Of a stretch of DNA of 18,494 nucleotides, positions 1 to 5,729 are shown piece by piece. Both the position numbers and the translations under genes were made by a program. Origin of the DNA: Bacillota bacterium (lineage in GTDB: Bacteria; Bacillota; Clostridia; Lachnospirales; Lachnospiraceae); NCBI GenBank assembly GCA_023450835.1, contig JAEXGM010000235.1:1-18494 (forward strand), in the 5' to 3' direction. The stretch's first letter is position 1; each line of letters starts with the position of its first letter. Under the pieces are notes generated by a model. It worked only from the letters and a program-made list of their open reading frames with translations, was not told the DNA's origin and searched no databases.

Positions 1-164
1 AAAGTCCAATTGTTCATCCAAATATTTAAGAAGGTACCCAGAGCTCCCATAATCAAGGGTATATATTTATTGGGGATTATCGTAATGCTATGCTTTATAA
101 TATAGCCCAGACAATAGCAGATGCCGACTATTATCAGTACTACGTATTGATTTAAGAAATCCAT
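1..164 (-). CDS. Phage-holin-family small membrane protein, N-terminal part (runs off the left edge)
   Basis: The gene starts with ATG at 164-162 and stays open to the window edge, giving 54 codons. Upstream, AGAGGA lies about four bases before the ATG, a usable ribosome binding site. The fragment begins MDFLNQYVVLIIVGICYCLG, continues with a short basic stretch (IIKHS), then a motif around IPNKYIPLIMGALGTFLNIW. The two hydrophobic segments separated by a polar turn and the PNKYIPLIM pattern resemble the small holin-like proteins I recall from clostridial chromosomes and phages (Phage_holin_5 type). In that family the protein is a small inner-membrane protein linked to endolysin export. The C-terminal half is missing, so function is inferred only from the start. 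The MFS gene upstream is on the same strand. Confidence 0.6.
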   Translation of the reverse strand, partial: MDFLNQYVVLIIVGICYCLGYIIKHSITIIPNKYIPLIMGALGTFLNIWMNNWT

Positions 165-180
165 AGCTTCCTCTTTTTCC

Positions 181-200
181 GGTGCTCTATTTAAAGCACC
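181..200. repeat. Inverted repeat in the leader of the holin-like gene
   Basis: GGTGCT and AGCACC form a 6-bp perfect stem around an 8-base AT-rich loop. It lies about 17 bases upstream of the holin-like start codon, next to its ribosome binding site. No T-run follows on either strand, so it does not look like a terminator. A 10-bp palindrome, CTGTCGACAG, sits nearby at 210-219. Function unknown. Confidence 0.4.
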
Positions 201-296
201 ACAAACAAACTGTCGACAGATAAGGTAAGCTGCCAGGATAACAGCTCCCTTTAACCTATTATATTCTAATCGTTTGTTTTCTTTCCTTTTTCAGGC

Positions 297-1736
297 TTAT
301 ACGGTCACTCTTCCGTCTTTTCGGTTGCTATCTATCTTCTCTGTTTCAATTTTTAACTTTATATATATGGCACTGCCTATTAGTATTAAAAATCCTAATC
401 CATTAAGTATCTGCTGGGCGTATATGAATTTTCCTGCTATAATTACCGGATTCTTTTCTAAGAGATTAAGTATTTTTCCTCCTACGATGGATACCAGAAA
501 TCCTAATACTCCGGACAGGGAGGATACCAGGGACAGCCATATCATTCTCTTTTCCCCTTGGAAAAAGTCTAACTGAACACCAAATAATCCGATTCCTACA
601 AATGCCCAGGCAGTGGAGGAAAGCACCGCTCCAATGATATAGAAGGGGTAAGCATTTCCCGGTACGGTTAAGGCCAATACCAGGATGTTCAAGGCCAGAA
701 TCGTTAAACTGTAGCGCAGTATTTTCGCCATTCCATGTTTATCCGCCATTCTTCCGAACTTGGGAGTAATGTATATTCTGTACAGGTTACAGATAAAACC
801 TACTAACATCATAAAGGTATATGGCAGTTTTAAGATATTGACCTGGTAACTTGCAACAAAGGGCACTGAAATATAAAAACCTGTAATATACAGACTTTGC
901 AGAATAAGAGCTTTTCGAAACTTCCTGTTTCCAAAGGCATGACCAAGCTCTGAAAGGAGGTTATTGCTCTTATTACTTTCGGTGTCACTCTCCATTTCCT
1001 TGGCTCTTCTGGCAAGGCGTCCATGCATTTCCTTCCCTTCATCATTCAGATAGGAAACCCTTGGTTCCTTCATTTTTGACATTGCCACCACATTAATTAT
1101 TACCAGGATAAAAATTAGCAGGCCGACTATTAAGAAACCTGTCCGAATAGCATTCGCCTTAAAATAATCCAGTATCATACCTGCTATCAGCATTACCCCG
1201 GATACAATGAATACGGCAATGGAATCCTTTATGGAGAAATATTTTCCTCTCAGTCTGCTGGGCACAAGGCTGGCTATCCAGTCCTGAGAAGCCGGCGTTC
1301 CTACCTGGACAAATACCTGCCCTATAAAATATAGAAAAATAATAGCAATCGCTTTTAATTCATTACTGATATCTAAAAACGGTATAAAATAAATAGCTGA
1401 AAATAATATTCTTTGCAAAGAAGTAAAGCATACTAAGAATTTATATTTCTTAATCCGCCCCATAAACTGTATCAGAAATATCTGTGCCAAAGCCGCCAAA
1501 CTTGCAAGTGATGTAATAATACCGATATTGGCGTCCGATATCTTGCAATAAGTCATTAAACTGGCAATAAAGGTACCGCCGGCCAGCTGTCCTATTGTCT
1601 GAGCCGCACTATCCCCTATTGTAAAGTTTACTCTGCTTTTTTTATAATCCTCTTTGCTCTCGGGAAGTGCCATGAAGTATATCCGGCGTAGCTTCGCAAG
1701 CAGGTATTGATTTCTATAATGTAAACCATGAGACAT
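297..1736 (-). CDS. MFS-type multi-pass transporter
   Basis: A 479-residue, strongly hydrophobic protein with about a dozen membrane-spanning stretches and a charged central loop around residues 225-265, as expected for a major facilitator split into two six-helix halves. After the first half there is a short basic loop (FMGRIKKYKF), and SRLRGKYFSIKDS follows a later helix, like the cytoplasmic loop signatures of the family. The substrate cannot be read from the sequence. The start is taken at 1736 because GGAGGA lies 11 bases upstream; a second methionine at residue 22 (MALPES) has no clear ribosome binding site. A sigma-A-like promoter lies at 1797-1826, so the gene is probably transcribed alone or with the holin-like gene. 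No strong terminator follows it. Confidence 0.85.
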   Translation of the reverse strand: MSHGLHYRNQYLLAKLRRIYFMALPESKEDYKKSRVNFTIGDSAAQTIGQLAGGTFIASLMTYCKISDANIGIITSLASLAALAQIFLIQFMGRIKKYKFLVCFTSLQRILFSAIYFIPFLDISNELKAIAIIFLYFIGQVFVQVGTPASQDWIASLVPSRLRGKYFSIKDSIAVFIVSGVMLIAGMILDYFKANAIRTGFLIVGLLIFILVIINVVAMSKMKEPRVSYLNDEGKEMHGRLARRAKEMESDTESNKSNNLLSELGHAFGNRKFRKALILQSLYITGFYISVPFVASYQVNILKLPYTFMMLVGFICNLYRIYITPKFGRMADKHGMAKILRYSLTILALNILVLALTVPGNAYPFYIIGAVLSSTAWAFVGIGLFGVQLDFFQGEKRMIWLSLVSSLSGVLGFLVSIVGGKILNLLEKNPVIIAGKFIYAQQILNGLGFLILIGSAIYIKLKIETEKIDSNRKDGRVTV

Positions 1737-1796
1737 GAAAAATAAAGTCCTCCATACACTTTCTGCATACTTTTTGTTTTATAGTGTCAGAAAGTC

Positions 1797-1826
1797 ATTA
1801 TAGCGTAGGAGAGCCCCTTTTGTAAA
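1797..1826 (-). promoter_or_regulatory. Sigma-A-type promoter of the MFS gene
   Basis: On the minus strand, TTTACA (1826-1821) and a perfect TATAAT (1802-1797) are separated by 18 bases. The start point would fall near 1790, leaving a leader of about 55 bases before the ATG at 1736. Confidence 0.6.
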
Positions 1827-1893
1827 TTGGTTTCATTTGTTATTCTGTATAAATAGCATGTAGTTTCTTATATAGTTCTATATGTACAAATTT

Positions 1894-2433
1894 TTACAGC
1901 GCAGTGTCATATACCTGGTAATATCCCTGTGGAAATCCGCAGATCGGACATATGGCAGGCGCACAAAGTCCTCCCAAAATATTTCCGCAGTTTATACAAA
2001 TCCACAATACTTCTGTTTTTTTGCAGAACACTTCATTGTCTTTAATATCATCTGCAAAATTTTGAAAAATTACATCATGATTTAATTCTATATTGGCAAC
2101 ACCGTCAAATAAGGCTGCGATTTCATTATATCCTTCCTGTCTGGCAACCTCTGCATATTGCCTGTAGGTTCCGTTTCCTTTCGTATCTTCTGCCGCAGAT
2201 GCTTCTATGAGATTTTCCAGTGTGGTGGGAAGTGTTCCGTCATTAATCAGCCGAAGCCATATGGTCGCGTGTTCTCTTTCGAATCCTGATATAATCTCGA
2301 ATACATTTCCTATCTGTATATAGCCTTCCTGCCTGGCTCTGATACCATTAATCTGATATCTGGTACTGCTCATTAATTCTCCTTGAAATGCCAGCTGCAG
2401 ATTTTGGTAAGTCTTGCTTTGCTTAAAATCCAT
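1894..2433 (-). CDS. Rubrerythrin (non-haem diiron peroxidase with rubredoxin-like tail)
   Basis: A 179-residue protein with the two parts of rubrerythrin. The four-helix ferritin-like part has Glu19 (FQGEL), Glu52/His55 (EREH), Glu82 and Glu116/His119 (ELNH). The C-terminal rubredoxin-like part has Cys146, Cys149, Cys162 and Cys165 (CINCG...CPICG) for one iron. In this family the protein reduces hydrogen peroxide in the cytoplasm of anaerobes. By eye alignment to Desulfovibrio rubrerythrin, the E-x-x-E pair in the third helix reads EDTK here, so the second Glu (Glu97 in Desulfovibrio), a diiron ligand, appears to be Lys85. The loop is also one residue shorter (GNGTY). An extra Cys157 lies in the rubredoxin part. 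The start at 2433 has GAGGAGAGG directly upstream. A TATAAT box at 2479-2474 may be its -10, but the -35 is weak. Confidence 0.92.
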   Translation of the reverse strand: MDFKQSKTYQNLQLAFQGELMSSTRYQINGIRARQEGYIQIGNVFEIISGFEREHATIWLRLINDGTLPTTLENLIEASAAEDTKGNGTYRQYAEVARQEGYNEIAALFDGVANIELNHDVIFQNFADDIKDNEVFCKKTEVLWICINCGNILGGLCAPAICPICGFPQGYYQVYDTAL

Positions 2434-2529
2434 TTCCTCTCCTCATTTTCTGTAACCTACTAAATACTATGAAATTATAAGTGTATTTATGTAAAAGGAT
2501 AATTATTATTAATAAGCGGCTTTCTAAAC

Positions 2530-2567
2530 GAATATTTTTTTACGCCAATGGGAACAATGATTTTGAT
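2530..2567 (+). promoter_or_regulatory. Candidate promoter of the small plus-strand gene (sigma-F-like, or weak sigma-A)
   Basis: GAATA (2530-2534) and GGGAACAATG (2550-2559) are 15 bases apart. The second element fits the Bacillus forespore sigma-F -10 consensus GGNRANAHTR at every position; GAATA fits the looser GNATA -35. A weak sigma-A alternative overlaps it: TTTACG (2539-2544), 17 bases, TTTGAT (2562-2567). The sequence alone cannot decide between them. Confidence 0.3.
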
Positions 2568-2605
2568 AAACCAGAAAAAGAAAATTTTCTAGAAAAGAGG
2601 TTCTT

Positions 2606-2758
2606 ATGTCACATGTAGCTCCGGCAATTAAAGCGAAGTTTGAATCACTGCCTATTGAGTTAAAGGATGCTATCCTGAAGCGCAATGTAACCTTAAATAA
2701 TATGCAGGACTTAATTAAGATTTTAGAGCAAATCGTAGCAGAAGGAGAAGGGGCTTAA
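2606..2758 (+). CDS. Small uncharacterised protein, 50 residues
   Basis: Starts with ATG at 2606, six bases after GAGG (2597-2600), and ends with TAA at 2756-2758. The product begins MSHVAPAIKAKFESLPIELK and ends EQIVAEGEGA; it is mostly charged with regular hydrophobic spacing (FESLPIELKDAIL, MQDLIKILEQIV), suggesting two short amphipathic helices. There is no signal peptide or cysteine. I do not know its function, although the sequence resembles short conserved hypothetical proteins I recall from Lachnospiraceae. It is the only gene here on the plus strand, between rubrerythrin and the chemoreceptor-like gene. The ribosome binding site, coherent codon use and immediate terminator argue that it is real. 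Its stop codon lies in the loop of the terminator hairpin. Confidence 0.72.
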   Translation: MSHVAPAIKAKFESLPIELKDAILKRNVTLNNMQDLIKILEQIVAEGEGA

Positions 2759-2773
2759 CTCCCTTCTCCTTCT
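2740..2773 (+). terminator. Hairpin terminator overlapping the end of the small gene
   Basis: A perfect 13-bp stem, AGAAGGAGAAGGG paired with CCCTTCTCCTTCT, encloses an 8-base loop containing the TAA stop codon. The tail (ATTTAAAT) is only moderately T-rich, so it may also act as a 3' stabiliser. On the minus strand, 21 bases beyond the end of the chemoreceptor-like gene, it has no T-run. Confidence 0.65.
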
Positions 2774-2794
2774 ATTTAAATCCAAGTCATTGAA

Positions 2795-3502
2795 TTAATT
2801 TACCTTATCGCCTAAGCCGATTAACATTTCAAGGGCATCCCTTGCATTATCTGTTATGTCTCTCTGATATGCAATTTCGTGCTCCATATTCCTGGATACA
2901 TCATTGGAGATATAAGCAGCTTCCAGTATCTTCTGAAATACTTTTTTTACATCACTTACCATATCATTTTGGTTCTTTACGATATCATAAATACTATCGA
3001 TGGCTTTCACAGTTTCTGTTACAAAGGTTTGAATGGAAGCAATGGTCTCTGAAATTTCTTTTGAAGATTTCGCAGACTGCGCGGCAAGATTTCTGACCTC
3101 TCCCGCCACGACCGCAAAACCTTTTCCCTGCTCGCCGGCTCTGGCTGCCTCTATGGAAGCATTTAAGGAAAGCATGTTTGTCTTGTTAGAGATACCGCCT
3201 ATCACCTCAGCAAATCCCACGATCATATTGGATAGATTTTTCATCTGGTTAATATTATTGGAGGAGTTCTCAACTACTTCATTGAGGGATTTTATTCTGT
3301 CTAGCATATCATCTACACATGTAATTCCTTCTTTTACAAGATTTAAAGAAGTGTCCGAGCTGTTTATGGCATCAAAAGCATTCTTTTCTACCTTAAGCTG
3401 GGAAGTATCAAGGTTCCCGACAATATCACCCAAGCTTTTTATGAACTCTTCCTGTTTCTTCAGCAGTTTACCAATTTCCATGCATCCATCTGTACAATCC
3501 AT
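2795..3502 (-). CDS. Soluble methyl-accepting-chemotaxis-type signalling protein
   Basis: A 235-residue protein without membrane segments. The hairpin-tip signature of chemoreceptor signalling domains is clear at residues 109-140 (NMLSLNASIEAARAGEQGKG then FAVVAGEVRNLA), the contact site for CheA and CheW in the family. Long heptad-like helices lie on both sides. The N-terminal about 70 residues are short and hold two cysteines close together (MDCTDGC), with a third at 62; no PAS, Cache or other named sensor domain is visible. The start is moved from the first in-frame ATG (3514) to 3502, because GGAGGT lies five bases before the latter and nothing comparable precedes the former. It lies 76 bases after radA on the same strand and may be cotranscribed. 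What it senses is unknown. Confidence 0.85.
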   Translation of the reverse strand: MDCTDGCMEIGKLLKKQEEFIKSLGDIVGNLDTSQLKVEKNAFDAINSSDTSLNLVKEGITCVDDMLDRIKSLNEVVENSSNNINQMKNLSNMIVGFAEVIGGISNKTNMLSLNASIEAARAGEQGKGFAVVAGEVRNLAAQSAKSSKEISETIASIQTFVTETVKAIDSIYDIVKNQNDMVSDVKKVFQKILEAAYISNDVSRNMEHEIAYQRDITDNARDALEMLIGLGDKVN

Positions 3503-3578
3503 TTTTACCTCCATTGCTGTGTTCTCAAGCTTTTACCACACAGGCTGTACTTTGTCAGAGACTCTTAGTAGTGTCTTA

Positions 3579-4931
3579 TTAGGTAAATAATCTGTTCAAT
3601 TCCTTTAAATTCTTAACTCCAATCAGCTTTATACCGGTTCTTTTAATGTTGTCTGCATTGGTTTTGGGTAAAATACAAGTGTGAAATCCCATCTTCTCTG
3701 CTTCCAGCACCCGCTGTTCTGCCATACCAACTCCACGGATTTCTCCTGTCAGACCGATTTCACCAAAACAGATAGTATGCTCATCCAGACTGAGATTGCG
3801 GTAACTGGATAAAAGCGCCAGCACTATCGCCAAATCCAAGGCCGGTTCATTTATTTTCATACCTCCTGCCACGTTGACATAGGCATCCATTCCGGACATC
3901 TGTATTCCGATTCTTTTCTCTAATACTGCCATCAGAAGGTTGACCCTGTTATAATCTGTTCCCGCTGAAGTCCGCCTTGGCATATTAAAGTTTGTCTGGC
4001 ATACCAATGCCTGTACTTCTACCAGAATTGGCCTGGTGCCTTCCATGGAGGCGGCTACCACAGATCCCGGTTCACCTTCCGGCTTTCCCTGAAGCATGAA
4101 TTCTGAAGGATTCAGAACTTCCCTTAGCCCTTTATCCTGCATTTCAAATACTCCGATTTCGTTGGTAGAACCAAAACGATTCTTAACCGCACGCAGTATA
4201 CGGTAAGACGCCTTATCCTCTCCTTCAAAATAAAGCACCGTATCTACCATATGCTCTAATACTCTGGGACCTGCCACAACTCCTTCTTTGGTAACATGCC
4301 CTACTATAAAGATGGTAATTCCAAGGCCCTTAGCCAGATGCATTAAAACTCCGGTGGTCTCCCTTACCTGGCTTACGCTGCCGGGAGCTGCTCCAATATC
4401 TTCTTTATACATAGTTTGTATGGAATCAATGACTACGACCTCCGGTTTTCTGCTTCGCAGAATCTCTTCAATATTATCCAGATTGGTCTCGCTGAGCAAA
4501 AGCAAATCCCCCTGAAATGTACCTAGCCTGTCCGCACGCATTTTTATCTGCTGCAAAGATTCCTCTCCTGATATGTATAACACACTATGCTTTTTATCGG
4601 TTAATTCTCTGCAAATCTGAAGTAACAGGGTCGATTTTCCTATGCCCGGGTCCCCGCCTACCAAGACCAGTGAACCAATAACAATTCCTCCACCCAATAC
4701 CCTGTCCATTTCTATAAGTCCGGTGGTTATCCTGTTATTTTCTGTAGTGCTGACCTTGGCTAATAATTCCGGTTCCATAAAAAGGCCGCTGCCTCTTGCC
4801 TTTTCCTTTGCCTTTAATGGCGGTTCCTCTACAAAGGTATCCCAAGCCTTACAAGCCGGGCACTGCCCCATCCACTTGGAAGCTTCATATCCGCACTCTT
4901 TGCAGAAAAATACATTCTTTTGCTTTGCCAT
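3579..4931 (-). CDS. radA: DNA repair protein RadA (Sms)
   Basis: A 450-residue protein with the full RadA plan. An N-terminal zinc finger has Cys10, Cys13, Cys24 and Cys27. The RecA-like ATPase core has Walker A GGDPGIGKST at 92-101 and Walker B VVVIDS at 165-170, followed by the RadA-specific KNRFG motif at 250-254. A Lon-protease-like C-terminal domain follows (PRRTSAGTDYNR onward). In bacteria RadA is a hexameric helicase that extends recombination branches during repair and transformation. The start at 4931 has GAGGA seven bases upstream. In Bacillus radA lies directly after clpC; here a 137-residue gene and a terminator separate them, so radA is likely transcribed from its own AT-rich promoter region around 4945-4975 (TATAAT-like boxes, no good -35). 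Confidence 0.97.
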   Translation of the reverse strand: MAKQKNVFFCKECGYEASKWMGQCPACKAWDTFVEEPPLKAKEKARGSGLFMEPELLAKVSTTENNRITTGLIEMDRVLGGGIVIGSLVLVGGDPGIGKSTLLLQICRELTDKKHSVLYISGEESLQQIKMRADRLGTFQGDLLLLSETNLDNIEEILRSRKPEVVVIDSIQTMYKEDIGAAPGSVSQVRETTGVLMHLAKGLGITIFIVGHVTKEGVVAGPRVLEHMVDTVLYFEGEDKASYRILRAVKNRFGSTNEIGVFEMQDKGLREVLNPSEFMLQGKPEGEPGSVVAASMEGTRPILVEVQALVCQTNFNMPRRTSAGTDYNRVNLLMAVLEKRIGIQMSGMDAYVNVAGGMKINEPALDLAIVLALLSSYRNLSLDEHTICFGEIGLTGEIRGVGMAEQRVLEAEKMGFHTCILPKTNADNIKRTGIKLIGVKNLKELNRLFT

Positions 4932-4983
4932 GTTATCCTCATCATCTATAAAATCATTATATTATAATTTTGTAATTGTAAGA

Positions 4984-5007
4984 AAGGAGAGGTCTTCGCC
5001 TCTCCTT
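4984..5007 (-). terminator. Rho-independent terminator after the 137-residue gene
   Basis: A 9-bp perfect stem, AAGGAGAGG/CCTCTCCTT, with a 6-base loop, followed on the minus strand by TTTCTTACAATT. It lies 44 bases downstream of the stop codon at 5052 and upstream of radA. Confidence 0.75.
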
Positions 5008-5051
5008 AGTGTCTCACTTCGTTATGTCTCTTAGCTTGTGGATACTTCCTG

Positions 5052-5465
5052 TTACAGCTTTATAATTTTCACTTCAGCTTTACTTGTATTGCTGAGCTCA
5101 ACGCTGAAATTAAGTTTACCGCCAAGATTTGTTTTCATCTTTCCTACGTTAGTATCATCAATGAATATCTTATATTCCTTCTCTGCCTCTAATTCCAGAG
5201 TAATCTGAGAATCTTCAAAGCCTTCTACTATAAAGCTTACTTCTCTTTCTGACAACTCCAGATCTGTTACTGAGGTTCCAGGAACGGACTCATATACGAT
5301 CATACCGTTCTTTTCAAGTTTTGTAATTTCTTTAAATGTCTTTACCTTATACAAATCTCCGTTGTGTTCGAAATCATTCACTTTGGATTTCTCACTTAAT
5401 TCATAATTGCCGAAACTGATTGTCCCATTGCTTTCTTCCCGAATTAATTCTTTTACAACTGACAT
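5052..5465 (-). CDS. Uncharacterised conserved-looking protein, 137 residues
   Basis: The product begins MSVVKELIREESNGTISFGN and is acidic, soluble and probably rich in beta strands (alternating polar and hydrophobic residues throughout, e.g. EVSFIVEGFEDSQITLELEA). No catalytic motif, cysteine, signal peptide or membrane segment is visible. I recall similar proteins in Lachnospiraceae, some labelled 'endosialidase' without visible support; I would not transfer that name. The start is placed at 5465 because GGGAGGA lies six to eight bases before it. The open frame continues to an ATG at 5591, but that extension is hydrophobic, lacks a ribosome binding site and begins inside a large palindrome. 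The gene lies between clpC and radA and appears to have its own promoter (5678-5706) and terminator, so it is probably a single-gene unit. Confidence 0.75.
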   Translation of the reverse strand: MSVVKELIREESNGTISFGNYELSEKSKVNDFEHNGDLYKVKTFKEITKLEKNGMIVYESVPGTSVTDLELSEREVSFIVEGFEDSQITLELEAEKEYKIFIDDTNVGKMKTNLGGKLNFSVELSNTSKAEVKIIKL

Positions 5466-5571
5466 GTAGAATCCTCCCAATTGATAAATGCTTGCTATGC
5501 AATATAAGACATATATGATAATCATCCGGATAAGAAGATAAGTGAAATGGATAATGTAATTTTCACTTACT

Positions 5572-5609
5572 GCCAGCAATATCGCAAGCAAGCTTGCGAT
5601 ATTGCTGGC
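5572..5609. repeat. Perfect 18-bp inverted repeat with a 2-base centre
   Basis: GCCAGCAATATCGCAAGC (5572-5589) is followed, after AA, by its exact reverse complement (5592-5609). As RNA it gives a very stable hairpin with a tight loop. Neither side has a T-run, so it is not a standard terminator. It lies in the leader of the 137-residue gene. Confidence 0.85.
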
Positions 5610-5650
5610 TGACTCCTCCCTGTAAGAAGGGGTTCCTTATATTCCGCTCC

Positions 5651-5677
5651 ATGAAACATTTTATGATTATGTTTCAT
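5651..5677. repeat. Operator-like inverted repeat at the predicted transcription start
   Basis: ATGAAACAT (5651-5659) and ATGTTTCAT (5669-5677) are exact reverse complements, 9 bases apart. The pair directly follows the -10 box at 5683-5678, so a bound protein would cover the start point. No known binding motif is recognised. Confidence 0.5.
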
Positions 5678-5706
5678 ATTATACTATATTTCCTTGGCAA
5701 TTTCCA
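5678..5706 (-). promoter_or_regulatory. Sigma-A-type promoter of the 137-residue gene
   Basis: On the minus strand a perfect TATAAT (5683-5678) is preceded, after 17 bases, by TGGAAA (5706-5701), a 4 of 6 match to the -35 consensus. It lies 24 bases past the clpC stop codon. Confidence 0.45.
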
Positions 5707-5729
5707 CAGGATTATGCATAAGTTTTGAA

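Larger units (their letters stand above)
5466..5729 (-). promoter_or_regulatory. Structured spacer and leader between clpC and the 137-residue gene
   Basis: This 264-base stretch holds no convincing gene. In the direction of transcription it contains a promoter (5706-5678), an operator-like inverted repeat (5677-5651), a 38-base perfect palindrome (5609-5572), a further inverted repeat (TAAGTGAAA, 5539-5547, with TTTCACTTA, 5561-5569), and a near-palindrome ATGATAATCAT around 5515-5525, before the ribosome binding site. No T-tract terminator for clpC is visible. A transcript from the promoter would have about 200 bases of structured leader. Confidence 0.5.

Noticed and set aside
2465..2520. 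PerR box in front of rubrerythrin
   Set aside because: One half TTATAAT is present, but the second half does not match; AT-richness alone explains it.
3033..3590. 185-codon plus-strand open frame opposite the chemoreceptor-like gene
   Set aside because: It mirrors the conserved signalling domain on the other strand, has no ribosome binding site and resembles no protein I know.
5466..5591. N-terminal extension of the 137-residue protein by 42 hydrophobic residues
   Set aside because: No ribosome binding site before the ATG at 5591, which lies inside the large palindrome; an excellent site precedes 5465.
5572..5609. Terminator of clpC
   Set aside because: The stem is strong, but no T-run follows on either strand, and a promoter-like sequence lies between it and clpC.
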